64,000 nt of DNA from contig NC_026507.1 of NCBI RefSeq assembly GCF_000182925.2, forward strand, positions 1-64,000. The letters are read 5' to 3'. The stretch is from Neurospora crassa OR74A. Lineage: Eukaryota > Ascomycota > Sordariomycetes > Sordariales > Sordariaceae. Below, piece by piece: positions 22,337 through 34,351 of this stretch (its first letter is position 1; every line of letters begins with the position of its first letter). Both the position numbers and the translations under genes were made by a program. Under the pieces are notes generated by a model. That model searched no databases. It saw nothing but the letters and a program-made list of their open reading frames with translations, and had not been told where the DNA came from.

Positions 22337-24943
22337 ATGGTCAAAACAATCCAGCTGGGGAGCCGGCTGCGGTACCCCATCACCATCACCAAGCTCTACA
22401 AGGAACCCAACCAGCCCATCAAGAAAAAGGAAGCGCTCTTCCAGTACTCGTTCAAATGGAAGCGCACCGTCGGCGACAACATCCGCGGAGAGACATGGGA
22501 AGCCGAAGAAACCACCTACGCCGACTGGAGTTCGCCCTCAGACGGCGAGCTCAAGTCATGGAAGATCCGCGTCGGCCAAGAAATCTCCAGAGATCAAGAC
22601 TGTATGGTCGTCAAGGAGTCGTGCTCCCATGATGTCCAGTTTGGCGGCCTCTGCGCCATCTGTGGCAAGGACATGACCGAGGTCAACTGGGCCGCCGAGT
22701 CCCGCGACATGGACCGCGCCCCCATCAACATGGTGCACGACCAGACACACCTCACCGTCAGTGAGACGCAGGCCCAAAAGACCGAGAACGCCCTCCAGCG
22801 CCGTCTGCTCCAGCACCGCAAGCTCAGCTTGGTCGTCGATCTGGACCAGACCATCATCCACGCTTGCATCGACCCGACCGTTGGCGAGTGGCAGAAGGAC
22901 CCGTCCAATCCCAACTACCCATCCGTCCGCAACGTCAAGTCCTTCCAGCTGGACGATGGCCCCCGCGGCGTCGCCAACAACTGCTGGTACTACATCAAAA
23001 TGCGGCCAGGCCTCGAGGACTTTCTCAAAAAGATCTCAACCATGTACGAGCTACACGTCTACACCATGGGCACTCGCGCCTACGCCCAGAATGTGGCGCG
23101 CATCGTCGATCCCGACAAGAAGCTGTTTGGCAATCGGGTGATTAGCCGCGACGAGAACGGCAACATGTACGCCAAAAGCCTACAGCGCTTGTTCCCCGTC
23201 AGCACCAAGATGGTGGTGATCATTGACGATCGAGCGGACGTGTGGCCGCGCAACAGGCCCAATCTGATCAAGGTCTCGCCATATGACTTCTTCAAAGGAA
23301 TTGGTGATATCAACTCTGGGTTTCTGCCGAAGCAACAGGGTCTGCTTACTCCGAGTGCGGCGGCGACCACGAATGGTGGTTTGGCGCGCATTGCACCGGC
23401 GCCATCTCCCGACAAGGAGGACAGCACCACGATGGAGCCGCCGCTGGAGAAAGCCCTCGAAGAGCAGGAAAAGACGCTAGAAAAACAGATCAAAGACAGG
23501 CCTTTGCAAGCGCTGCAAGAGCAGCAAGACAAACAAGATGAAGCAGCCGAGAGGGCATCCGCCACCCCAGAAAGCGGCAACACCGAGTCCACCACTCCTC
23601 CGCCCCCTCATCACCGGCACCAGGTTCTGCAAGACGACGACCGGGAACTCGCCTTTCTCGAGAACCACCTCACAGCCCTCCACAAATCCTTTTTTCAAGC
23701 GTACGAGCAGAACCGCCTTTCCCAACCCTCCTCCTCCCCATCCTCGCTCGACACTCAATCCATCCCGGACGTAGGATCCATCCTCACCACGCTTAAAGCT
23801 CAAGCGCTCAGCGGATGTAAAATCGTCCTCTCCGGGATTGTTCCCATAGGGATGGACGTCTACCGCTCCGAGATTGGGTTGCAAGTTGCCAGTTTTGGAG
23901 CCGAATTACGCAGCTCCGTGACGCGAGACGTGACGCACTTGGTAGTCAGCTCCCAGAGGCCACGGACGAAGAAGGTCAGACAAGCAATACGCTACCTGCC
24001 CAAAATCAAGATCGTCAACCAGGATTGGCTAGCAGCGTGTTTCTCAGAATGGAGGGTGGTGGAGGAGGGGCCTTATCTCATCGAAGGACTGGAGGATGCG
24101 CAAAAGAAGTTGAACGAAAAGGTTCAGGATGCCGAGGCGACAGAGACGGTGAGCGATGCTGATGATACAGACAGCGGAAATGCGCCGCCGGGGAAAAAGA
24201 GGATCCTGAGATTAAAGTCGCCACCAAGAGTCAGGTTCGCCACCGCCGCTAGCACTGGGAACGACGAGGACGAGGATGAGGACGAGGAGGACTCGGATTC
24301 GGGTGGAGATGATGAAGACGAGGATGAGGATATGGATGAGGAGCTCGAGGCGTTCAAGCCAACGGATGCTGATGGACAATTAAGCCCTATTGATGGGCTA
24401 AAGACGTTCAATTGGGGTAGCGCGGATGAAGAGTTGGCAGAATTTCTTGAATCGGGTTCGGACGACGAGGAGGAGGAGGAGGAAGATGAAGATGATGATG
24501 ATGGCGACAACGTAAATGGCGACGATGACGAGGAGGCACCCGCCCAGGCAGCGACAAACATAACCACAACAAGCTCGTCCTACGAACAATTACTGGCCGC
24601 CCAAGGCACTGCGCCCTCAACAAAACGCAAAGCAGACGACGAGGAAGAAGAAGAAAGTCACAAACGCCGGAAATCCCTCCTTGGTCCCGGACCCTCCTCG
24701 CTTAGAAACGAGCTGAAGGATGAGGACGTTGAGGCTACAACTGCGGAGGTGGAAACCCAGGCTGCCCACGATGATCAAGATGTTCAATATGCAGATGACC
24801 TGGACAAGGAATTTGAGGAGCTGGACGAGGAGGCCTTGGAGGCGGATTTCCTGGCGATGGATGATGGCGACGGGGACGAGGCACAAGGGCAACAAGTGGA
24901 CGGGCATGGAACGGGGAATGGAGGTGTTGATGAGAATGGCTAG
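22337..24943 (+). CDS. fcp1: RNA polymerase II CTD phosphatase Fcp1
   Basis: A single-exon gene for 868 residues. Fcp1 removes phosphate from the heptad repeats of Rpb1 so the polymerase can be recycled. The FCPH catalytic domain starts at about residue 155 and carries the DxDxT signature VVDLDQT (D168, D170, T172) and the later IIDDRADVWP block. A Cys-rich segment (CSHDVQFGGLCAICG, about 97-110) precedes it, as in other fungal Fcp1 proteins. A BRCT domain lies at about 484-585, ending in DWLAACFSEWRVV. The rest of the C-terminus is very acidic (long Asp/Glu runs at about 635-735), as expected for the TFIIF/TFIIB-binding tail. The start context is ACC-ATG. Confidence 0.96.
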   Translation: MVKTIQLGSRLRYPITITKLYKEPNQPIKKKEALFQYSFKWKRTVGDNIRGETWEAEETTYADWSSPSDGELKSWKIRVGQEISRDQDCMVVKESCSHDVQFGGLCAICGKDMTEVNWAAESRDMDRAPINMVHDQTHLTVSETQAQKTENALQRRLLQHRKLSLVVDLDQTIIHACIDPTVGEWQKDPSNPNYPSVRNVKSFQLDDGPRGVANNCWYYIKMRPGLEDFLKKISTMYELHVYTMGTRAYAQNVARIVDPDKKLFGNRVISRDENGNMYAKSLQRLFPVSTKMVVIIDDRADVWPRNRPNLIKVSPYDFFKGIGDINSGFLPKQQGLLTPSAAATTNGGLARIAPAPSPDKEDSTTMEPPLEKALEEQEKTLEKQIKDRPLQALQEQQDKQDEAAERASATPESGNTESTTPPPPHHRHQVLQDDDRELAFLENHLTALHKSFFQAYEQNRLSQPSSSPSSLDTQSIPDVGSILTTLKAQALSGCKIVLSGIVPIGMDVYRSEIGLQVASFGAELRSSVTRDVTHLVVSSQRPRTKKVRQAIRYLPKIKIVNQDWLAACFSEWRVVEEGPYLIEGLEDAQKKLNEKVQDAEATETVSDADDTDSGNAPPGKKRILRLKSPPRVRFATAASTGNDEDEDEDEEDSDSGGDDEDEDEDMDEELEAFKPTDADGQLSPIDGLKTFNWGSADEELAEFLESGSDDEEEEEEDEDDDDGDNVNGDDDEEAPAQAATNITTTSSSYEQLLAAQGTAPSTKRKADDEEEEESHKRRKSLLGPGPSSLRNELKDEDVEATTAEVETQAAHDDQDVQYADDLDKEFEELDEEALEADFLAMDDGDGDEAQGQQVDGHGTGNGGVDENG

Positions 24944-25632
24944 GAGCAGGTCTGAAATTGAGACGAGACTTAATAAATAGGTATAGGAATACATACAGCC
25001 TTGGTAGTGTTCTGTAATGTGTAACCTATAGTAGAGGTAGTGATGAGATCCTCCCGTGTGCTTGCAAGGTAGGTACCTAGGTACCTTTGTTTTGGATCAT
25101 GATGCAAGGTGTAAATGAGGCCAAGTTGTGGTGTGCATCCATATCAGGCGTTCAAGGGTCGAGTGTGGTTATGGACATTTTGTAGCATCAATCACTTCAC
25201 TTCCATGAAGCCGTCTATGAATGCTGCTAACATCCCGGGGGTGCGCCAACCACTATCTCTGTTAGCGCGCTACCGCCTTACGTAATCTCACACAACTAAG
25301 CAGCCGGCCCCTCCCCATGGAGCTCCAGGCTCGCTGACACCTTCCCCGGCTGCTGCCGCGGCGGGCGGCACAACCTTAACAGGGCTGGCTGCCAATTGAA
25401 GCTCAAGTTGATTTCGTCCGTCGCAACGAAGCGTTTCTACATCACTTCTTCCACTCTCCTCCCCAGAGCTCCGCCCGACTCCTGTCCCCTCGACAACTCC
25501 CACCGACCGATCGAGCACGGTAGACATAGCAGGCGATTGATTATTTGATCGAAGCGAAAAGCCGATCGAGCGGGGCGCAAGCGACCGAGCAAGAGGAACA
25601 CAGAACTCTTGAACCCAAACGTTTAGCCCAAC
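24944..25632. other. Intergenic fcp1 - GRIM-19
   Basis: Contains a perfect 16-nt palindrome AGGTACCTAGGTACCT at 25071-25086. The right half is the promoter and leader of the complex I gene. No other gene seen. Confidence 0.5.
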
Positions 25633-26891
25633 ATGCCTCAGGATATGCCCCCCGCTGGCGGCTACGATGCCGTTCAGTACAAGGTGGGTCTGCTCTTTTC
25701 TTGCTCTCTGTCTCAGCTGGCAATGGACAAGGCGCGATACGACGGATGAGGTACACTCGACAACTGGGGACCGTCTTTGGCAGAGGAAGATAAAATGTGG
25801 ACGAGGGGAAGCGGAGGGTAACGAAGTAACGAGGAATCGGAACGTTGGAAGGCTGGTGGACAACAACTGGTGGAGTGCTGCTCGAGTCATGTCATCCCCA
25901 GGCCTATACTGGCCCTGACTCCCAAGTCGAAGAACTGCGCAGTGACCTGCGCCGACAAACAAGAATACGGATTGATGGGTCAGAAACTATCAATACGAAA
26001 CCACCGTCTTGGGTAAGGAAGATTATCGCAACATGCTCGAAGTCGCTCTGTCGGACCTTCAAGATGGAGTCCCTCCCCGACCAGGATGCGTGATCTTCGA
26101 ACTGTCCCTGGAATCCGGGGAAGTGGGTTACGCTGTGGGGACTGGGGACAAGAACATGGAGCTGCCCGAAATGTGCGAGGCCTTCGGGAACAACAACCGA
26201 CATAGGATTCGCAGTCAGCAAGTTCATGATTGCCTCCAGTTCTGCCCTTGGTGGTATCCAGCTGTTGTGACCAGAGGGCTACGCCGTGCGGAGAGATCGG
26301 AAACGTTGCCTGAGCTGGAAAATATCGGAAACTCTTCCGCGGCCCCGACCTCGTACTCAGTGTCGTCCTTCGCGTCGTTCAAGCATCGTCTCCACACAGA
26401 GGCGTCTACGAGCTGTTTCGTTTCGTGGAGTTAGAAGAACCTGAAACTGACCATGACTTTCCAGCGCAACCTCCCGCCTAGCGCCTTCAAGCCCAAGACC
26501 TTGCTTGCCTTTGGTGGTTTGATCATGGTTTACGGCTGGTACCATCTCTTCCACGGTATCCGTGAGCAAAGGTACCTTGCCTCCACTTCTCACATGCTGT
26601 CTCTCTATCTCTTCCCCACCCCTTTCCCTTTTTCCTTTCCCCTTCCTTACACACCAGACGGCTCACTCAACCAATTGTACTAGAGAACTCGCCCGCGAGA
26701 AGATGTGGTCCCGCATCCACCTGATCCCCGCCCTCCAAGCCGAAGAAGACCGTGATCTTGTCCGTCGCCACTTGGCTGACGTCCAGCGCGAGAAGGAGCT
26801 GCTCGGAGACAAGGCCGTCAAGGCTTACCACTCAGACAGATATGTCCGTCCTACTTTTGCAATTACTCCCGGGAAGATCATCAAAGATTAG
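25633..26891 (+). CDS. NADH:ubiquinone oxidoreductase GRIM-19/NDUFA13-type subunit
   Basis: A 121-residue accessory subunit of mitochondrial complex I, in three exons: 25633-25683, 26465-26571 and 26684-26891. Exon 1 encodes MPQDMPPAGGYDAVQYK, the usual N-terminus. Exon 2 encodes RNLPPSAFKPKT and the single membrane helix LLAFGGLIMVYGWYHLF. Exon 3 encodes the amphipathic REKMWSRIHLIPALQAEEDRD region and the RPTFAITPG tail. The protein sits in the inner membrane at the base of the membrane arm. The first intron is 781 nt, far longer than others in this window; donor GTGGGT and acceptor TTTCCAG are both normal. No sign of truncation. Confidence 0.93.
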
Positions 26892-27843
26892 ATGTCGACC
26901 GACATGGAGGAAGAAGTACCGAGAATGTGGGAATGGTGATGGGAGGAACACAGGACTCCCCAGCTGGTTGTTGGCGGTTGGCTGTAGAGGTACCTAGATG
27001 TGGTACTTGCCTGGTTCAAAATGAAGGAATAGAATAAACTTAGACGAGAAAGCCAACAGGGTGTTGATGTAATAACAGGTTATGCGGTCTGAGACTCCGG
27101 TTCTTTTGACATCTATGTCCCTGAGTCCGTGCGATCCTTCATGAGACAGAAGATCGTACATGTACCTTGCAATGATTTTATGAGCTCGGGTCTCCATTCG
27201 GCGAGCAACCACGTAGACGTTTGCATCGTCGTCAATGCCAGCGTTGCCATAAATAACTGAGGTGTCATTGTGTTTTCCCCAATGTTGCGTGCTCTTCGTG
27301 TTTGGAATCTTTTAACCATGAAGTTCAGCTTCGAGGTATCACTGGGCAGCTCATATCTAGCGACAAGTTCTCGCAGCTTGATCTGAAACATGAGTGCCGT
27401 GACAATTCATGCGTGAATCGAAAGTGCTATAACCATTGTACTCAACAACATGATGACCGCGGCTGTAAGATGAGGAGGTACGAAAGGGTCAGAGGCACTT
27501 CAAGCCTTGATGAGTAGAAGTAGACTTGTAAGATACCAGCAGAGGGACTTCTCCATCATTGCTTGTACCTCGCAGCGTCCTCTCAAACAGCGAGATCGTT
27601 AAATGAACAAGCGAACAGCCATCCCAGTGCCGTGCCGATTTCACTCCGCCTGCAACGGGAGCTCACGCTCAAACGTGACTTCCTCGTGTCCCAGAAGTGG
27701 CTACCTACCTACCTAAGGTACCTCTAGGCAACTCACCTACCCAACCAACATAACATTTCCTTGCCATTCCCAAGAACTTCACAACTAGCATTCATCCTTG
27801 TCTGATCAACAGAGAACTAGAGGTAACTTCCGCCCGCACCTCC
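26892..27843. other. Intergenic between convergent GRIM-19 and chl1
   Basis: About 950 bp between two convergent 3' ends. A CTACC run followed by GGTACC lies at 27700-27725. A 92-codon open frame on the minus strand (27113-27391) has no recognisable domain and is not called. Confidence 0.45.
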
Positions 27844-30800
27844 CTAATTCTTACCTCTAAAAAACATATTGACCCTCCCCATCATTCCCTGCAACCCCTT
27901 CAGTGCCTTTCCATCCTCCTTGGCCTGCCTCTGCGTCTCGTCCCACCCCTCTCTGATCCACCCCGGCAACTTGGCCCTCACATGCTCCTTCTCAAACCGA
28001 TTGTCTATCAACACAATCGCCGCATAATCGTTCTGATGCCGAATCGCTCTTCCGATCGACTGGTTGACGGCACGAAGCGTGGCGTTTTCGTAGAATTGGT
28101 GGGAGTCGCGCGCAGCGAGTTTGCGGACGTTGGCAGGTTTGTGTTTATCTTTGTTTCTGGACGAAGAGGGGTTCGTGGAGTAGTGGGTGGTGTTGGACGG
28201 GGGCGGAATCACTGGGGCGGGAAGAGGTGCGGTAGCGGTGCTGGTTTGTTGGGAGGCGGTATACCGCTTGATAAAGTTCGCTTCGAGATACTCTCTGCGC
28301 GCTAGCCATTCGGGGGAGTGAGGGTTGGGATAGGGCATGCCGACGACGACGACGCACCGGCCGAGGCGGTCGGAGAAGTTGATGCCTTCGGACATCTTGC
28401 CGCCTATTACCGACAGCAACATGGCGCCTTTAACCCGACTCCCGGCCGGGGAGAGAGGACGGACTTCGGAATGGATGACGTCGCTGTACTTTTGAAGCGT
28501 CTGCTCGCTCGACTCGGTTTTGGAGTCTATGAACAGGGCTTTCTTGCTTTCGAGTCGCTCCCAGATGGTTTTGGGGCCCATGGCTTGCTCGTGCGTCTTC
28601 CAGACTCCAATGACTTCTTCCAGGTAGCCGTAAGAGGGAAAGAAGGCGACGACGCCGTCCGGTACGACAGAGCAAAGATTGAGTAGCACCAATCCGAGGC
28701 GGTTGATCATGTTGGGATTGCTGCGCTTGGCAAAGGTGAAGTCGAAGCAGTCCTCGCCGATTCCTGTGTCCACTTTTGGGTTGGGGGCGATGGAACCCAG
28801 AGTCCAGACGCAGAGGTTGTCGGGGGGAATGACATGTCCGCAGCTGAGTGTTGTGATCTTCTCTGGCGGTACGTCTGGGAACAAATGTGCTTTGTAGTCC
28901 TCGAAAGGGGACATCGTTCCACCAGCCAGGATGACCGCCCTTGCGCTCTCCGCAATCGACGAAAATGCGTGTGTCGGCGAGAGCAGCATGTAGCTGAGCT
29001 TCATATCCTGCAGTTCGCCCCTAGGTGGAGGTATCTTCTCATAGAAGATCCTGCCCTCCGAGCTCAAATTCGTCAAGGCCGTCAAGAAGGAGCACAGAGT
29101 GTGGAGCACTGGTGGTCTGCCCTGCCTCGCCTTTATCTCCGTCTCGGCTTCCTCATCATCTGTGTCACGACCTTCTTCCTCGCAATAACTGATATACCCC
29201 TCGATCTTGAATGCCAACTTGCTCTCCTGGACATACCGTATCAACTTGTACAAGTTGATTTGATCCGCACCACCCGTCTTCAACAAAAGGCTGGTGTCAA
29301 GCACAATTCCTTCCTGGTCTGCCTTGAGCCCCAAAGCAGCCTTGTCCAGTTTTGTTTTGAGGTACACTCCCAAAGCTTCCACGACCCTTTGTAGCTGAGC
29401 GACCATGACCTTGTTTTCGCCAGTTAGCTTTTGGTGGAACCGCTGGTAATACATGCCAAGTGATAGTTTCGCTCTTTTGAGGTCGGTGTACTTGATCTCG
29501 GCAGCATGCACGTTAGATACGGCATCCATAATGTTGTGTGCCTCGTCTATAATCACAATGTTTCCTTCCAATCTAATGCCCAACGCCTCACGGGCGCTTT
29601 TTTGTAGGAGGAGAGGATATGGTAATGTGATCACCTCTGCTCCGGGAATGGCAGCACGGGAGGCGTAGTAAGGACATATCTGTAACTGCTTGCCGGTCTG
29701 GTAGAGGTCTTCAATATCTGGGAGGGTGGCGAGAGCGGTGTCGCGAAACTCGTGGGTCGCTTTGAGGTTGGCAGCGTTTGGTAGATAGGGACATCGTTGG
29801 TCTTTGGGTGTCTTGGGTTGCTGGAGGGATTGACACCGTTCGTTGATGGCGGCGAGGGTGCCAAGTTTGTTAACGGTGGGATTGATGCAGAGTTTTTGCC
29901 GTGAGGAAAGCGGAATTTGCTTGACGATTTCTTTAGCTGGTTTTTCTTGAGGATTTGGCGTTGGAACAGAAGCAGGAAATTCCGGCCTCCTCAGCTCCTG
30001 AATAAACTGCGTCAACTGCGAATGCGTCCTCGAGGTATAGAAGATCTGTCCATTGTGTAAGTTTCATTCCTTTTGTAAACCCCGCCATCCAGTCTAACTC
30101 ACCTTAATCTCCTCCTCAGCCACTGGCCCCTCGTTCGCTTCCTTCTTCCCTCCCGCGGTCCCCATCCCCACCTTCTCCAAAAGCTCCCTGGTCTCCTTGC
30201 TCAACTGACCCATCGGGTCATTCTCATCCAGTCCCCCTTCATCCCTCCAATCCCCAATCAAGAACTCCTTGTCCTCATCACTGGCTGTCAACCCTCTACT
30301 CCCGCCGCTCTCCTTCTTTTTTCCCCCCTTTTCCTCATCCCCTTTCCCCCGGTCCAACTTCCTCCTCTTTCCACCTCTCGCTTGCCCTTCCTCCCCTTCC
30401 TTCTCCATCTCCCTCTCCTTTTGCCTTATCCTCTCCAGCGTTCTTTCCATCTCTTCATACTTCTGCGCCAACTCCTCTCGTTTCCTCTTGATGGCACTTT
30501 CCACCATCCATTCCGGCTCCCCAGATGCCTCCATTTGCTGCTGAATCTTTTCGATTTCGGAATCGAATTGCAACCGCTTGTGGTTACGCAGCCAGGTCAA
30601 GGAGCCGCAAATTAGTGATAACGACTTGCCGGTGCCGGTGGGAGACTCGAAGAGGGCGATTTGTGCGTGGCCCTTGGGGACACTGCTGCTACTACTCGGA
30701 CCTTTGTCTTTATCTTTACTGGTAGTGGTTCTGGGAGTGACGGATAGTGATGGTTCTGTGGCCCTATCTGCGAGATGGACGGTAGGGGCGGTGGTAGGAT

Positions 30801-31107
30801 TAATTAGGGGGGGCGTGGATGGGGACGTGGAGGGGTTGCTAGGGATGAGGGTGGCGGCAGTCGATGAGAAGGTGGCAGAAGGGGCGGTGTTGTTCGTGCT
30901 GTTGGTCGTTGTTGGGGGGGACACGGCGACGGTTCGGTCTAGAACAGAATACAGAGTTTGCATAAAGGCCGTTTGGATAGGGTAGGGAGTGTATGGGTGG
31001 TTGAAGTCGGTTGGTGGTGGTTTCATGTTGTCGGAATTCTGAGAGTCCCTTTGGATAAAGGAGGGGGCTATGACGTTGATGTCGGGTATTGGTAATGTGG
31101 AAGCCAT
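27844..31107 (-). CDS. chl1: ATP-dependent DNA helicase Chl1 (DDX11 family)
   Basis: A 1068-residue XPD/FANCJ-family superfamily 2 helicase in two exons, 31107-30103 and 30045-27844, with a 57-nt phase-0 intron joining EEEIK to [11 protein letters not shown]. Chl1 is a 5'-3' helicase that works with cohesin loading and Ctf4 during replication to secure sister-chromatid cohesion. Visible motifs are Walker A SPTGTGKS (K161), motif Ia TSRTHSQ, candidate iron-sulfur cysteines at about 388, 406, 420 and 459, the DEAH box (about 502-505), the late [16 protein letters not shown] motif and the [15 protein letters not shown] motif VI. The lysine-rich insert after Walker A is long, but such inserts occur in Chl1. 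Confidence 0.94.
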
Positions 31108-31851
31108 TCTGTAGTTTTGATGTGATTGCTGCGCTGAACGCTGGTGAGGAGGAAGTGGTGAGATGTAGAATCAGGTAGGTAGGTAAGTAGAGGTAGTGAT
31201 GAGTTATGATGGATGGGTGAATTCTTCGATTTTGCGGAAACGGACAAAAAGTCACAAAAGTGGGGTAGACGAGAGGTTTTCTTGGAGAGATGTTGGAACA
31301 GTCTGGAATATCAAAACAATGCAATGTATGGCGCCTACGCAACGAGACTGTGTGATGGAGATGACTCTTCCAAAGAACATGGATGTTGGAGATGCAGCTT
31401 GCGTTACGTGACGAACAAACCGTGACGAGAGGGATGAGTAGCGAGGTCACGTGAGCTCGTGTTCAGTGCTGTGCTTCCAGATTGGGAAGTTCTGTTACGG
31501 TGCTGCTTGCTCAGGGGCAAAGTCAAGAACGAAGTCTCCAGCAACAAGTAACTAACTGCTTGCAACAAGATCGATGAATACCTCTATGCTAAGGCATTGT
31601 GCCTACCTCCAGTACCAACCTCCCTGCGCCAATGCGATCGGTTGGTATCTAAAACCGTATCTAATCATAAATCCGCCAGACCCGACTTCAAGTAATTCAT
31701 ACAACCATATGATGTTGCAACGCCCTGCGCCTATTATGCTACCTACCATTCCCGGTTGAACGCCTTTAACCTTTCGCACCCCCCTTGGACTGTCTCACCT
31801 CACCAATCAATGCCATACAATACTCCGGAGACAATCCGTGAACCCAGGCCA
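31108..31851. other. Intergenic chl1 promoter / cdc7 3' region
   Basis: About 740 bp between tandem minus-strand genes. A short GTAGGTAGGTAAG tract lies at about 31173-31186. No RNA gene or coding signal recognised. Confidence 0.45.
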
Positions 31852-33497
31852 CTAAACCCGCAAGATATCCATCTCATCCTCCTCCCCCTCTTCCTCTTCC
31901 TCGCCACTTTGGCTTCCACCATGTTCCTTCTCTAATCCCATCTGCAGAAAGGGATGATTCAATGCATCCTCTGCACTGATTCTCCTCGCTGGATCCAGGT
32001 CCATGCACTTGGCCAAAAACTCCACCGCCAATTTCTCATCCTCGGGCATCTTGACGCCCGTATCCCGACACGTGCTCCAGAGAATGATGCGCTCAAAACT
32101 GAACCCCTGCGTACCTATCGTCGGGATGGTCGTCTCAAACATGCACCCATGGAGCTGGCCGGCCTGTCGCATGCGCTTAATACCGAAGATGGTGGCAATC
32201 TCGATCATGGCTTCGACGTCGTCGGCTGAGTTGAAGAAGGGGAAGCGTTTGGACAGGATGGTGAGGAGGATCACGCCGGCAGACCAAATATCGATTTTGG
32301 TGGTTTGCTCCGTACACTTGAACAGCACTTCGGGCGCACGGAAGCCTCGGGTGCCAGCGCGGTTGGCGCGCCGCGAGGGGCGCGTGTCTTGTTTCGGGTA
32401 GCCGTTGTGCGGCACACTGGAGTTAAGGTGGGCGGTGCGGAGGCGGTTGCGCCGGGTGGTCGAATCCTCATGGCAGAGGCAGGGCTTGCATTCGGACCCC
32501 TCACGCTCGGCAAGACCAAAGTCGACGAGAACACCGCGCCTGGTGGCGGGGTCGTAGAGAAAGTTTGTGGGTTTGATGTCACGGTGAAGGATCTTGTGGC
32601 GGTGGACGCTCTCGAGCGCAGTGAAGAGGGACCGCAGGTAGATGGCGATATCCGTAGGTGTCATCTTGCGGAAGTATTCGCGGAAGTCGGCATGGCGGAA
32701 GTAAGGGAGGATAGCAATAACCTGGTCGGTCTCGCGGAAGGCGGTGATTAGGGGGCAGACTGATGTGCAGCCGCGCAGGTCGTGTAGCAAGTCGAGCTCG
32801 TTCAGAATACGGGTGGGAGAGGAGGTGACGTAGATCTTCTTGATGGCGACATATTTGGGTTTGCGTCGTGGGCGACTGGTCATACTGGAGCCCGAGCTGC
32901 GTCCGTATGTCCTGAGAGGGGGAGGCGCCCACTTGTCACTTTCTTGTTCGTAGTCCCACGAATTGTCGTACTGATCGTAGACGAGGTCTTCGGCTTTGTA
33001 AACGGTCGAAAAGGTGCCTGGAAAAGGGAAGTGGTCAGCATTGTGGCTGGTGATGAAGGGTCTTGGTCTTGGTGATTCGAACCTTCTCCGATGCGCTTGA
33101 TCAGCCGATACTGCTGTCGGAAATTGGGAAAGGTGTTTTGGAGTTTCTCCATGTCGTCCTGGATGTTGGGGTCGACAATGCCGTCGTCTGAGCTGTCGGA
33201 AGAGACCGAATCTTGGTCATCGTCTTCGTCCCCGTGTTGATCCTCCTGTTGCTCCCCTTCGCCCTCTGTAGCACTGCTTGCTTCGACCTCCTCTTCGGCC
33301 TGTCGCTGCTCCTCCTCTTCCTCGTCGTCGTGTTCATGTTCGTCCACGTTGTGGGCGTCATGGCGGCCAGTGTTGCCGTAATGGTGTTGTTGCTCTGCCT
33401 CCTCGCTCATTTCGGTATCCTGAGTGGAGGGCGCATCTTGGTGTAAGCGGAAGTGCTCTTCTTCTCGTTGGCGACGTGTTGAGGTAACGGCCGCCAT
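31852..33497 (-). CDS. cdc7: Cdc7 kinase, catalytic subunit of DDK
   Basis: A 526-residue Ser/Thr kinase in two exons, 33497-33083 and 33017-31852, with a 65-nt intron that falls inside the glycine loop and joins KRIGEG to TFSTVYKAED. Cdc7 with its activator Dbf4 phosphorylates Mcm2-7 to fire replication origins. The N-terminus (about 1-110) is acidic and low in complexity. Kinase marks are the VAIKK lysine (about K198), HRDIKPTNF (catalytic D about 285), VDFGLAE (D about 304) and an APEVLFKC segment after GTRGFR. A Cys-containing insert after DFG (CKPCLCHEDS) is typical of the Cdc7 kinase insert. The gene ends in an acidic tail. It is divergent from cnd1. Confidence 0.95.
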
Positions 33498-34351
33498 TGG
33501 ACCTTCTTCTGCTAGCAAAGGATGATGCGACTGACAGTGGAGCCGAGCGCGAGGGTGGTCAGAGCGAATTCGAGTGTCGAGAGACCAGCAAGAACCAGCG
33601 CGAGGGCCATTAATCTTGGGGAGACAACAACTAATTGGCTGAAGATGAACCAAGGACCTCAAGAGACCACGGAAGGAAGGAAAGAGCAGAAAAACACAAA
33701 ACTGAAGAGGAAAGTGAAGAGTGGTTGGGGATTAGCTAGATTGTGTCTTGTCGGTCAAAATCCCATGTCAGCCCAGGGCAGTGACGGAATTATTTTGGCG
33801 GTAAACAACGAAGTGGACAATCGATAGCGCAAGAGGGGCCGGTGCACGGGCCACTCAAGACGCGACTGGCACCCAAAAGTGGAAGTTTATTGAGCAGAAT
33901 GCAGGCACGCGTCCAAAAGTCAACAAACAGCCCCGTTGCTAGGGCCGATCTCCCCCACAGTTACAGAACATCCAACCCCACTGGGACCACTGTAGCACAG
34001 CGCTAGGTAGTAGGTAACAGACCTAGTGCTCGCGGCGCAATCCATCCCGTCCCGTCGCATTCCCGGGCAGGTTGGAGGGGAACTTGAACATTTCAATCTT
34101 CCCTTGACTTGCCTGACCAAAACACCATTCATCGGCAGCGGGCAGCATCACACATCACCGCCAGGGCACCACCACCACCCAGCTCCCGCCCCGTCGACGT
34201 CACTGCGGGCAGCCGACCGCCGTAATATCCAGTTCAGTTTCGTCGGTCTCTGATTGTTGTCTTTTTGCCTCCAGCCTTTTGTCGTCCCTCTTCCCGCGAT
34301 ACCTTTGCCCTCGATTGATACCCCCGCCGACCAGGCCACCAGTCCACCATC
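33498..34351. promoter_or_regulatory. Shared promoter region, cdc7 / cnd1
   Basis: An 854-bp gap between the divergent starts of cdc7 and the condensin subunit. An ACGCGT hexamer, the MluI cell-cycle box bound by MBF-type factors, is at 33907-33912. Regulation of both genes from this site is an inference from the hexamer and known fungal cell-cycle control. Confidence 0.45.

Noticed and set aside
26009-26434. 141-codon plus-strand frame in the GRIM-19 intron
   Set aside because: No domain, no splice context tying it to the complex I exons; kept only as an observation about the long intron.
27113-27391. 92-codon minus-strand frame between GRIM-19 and chl1
   Set aside because: No recognisable motif and no good start context or splice partners.
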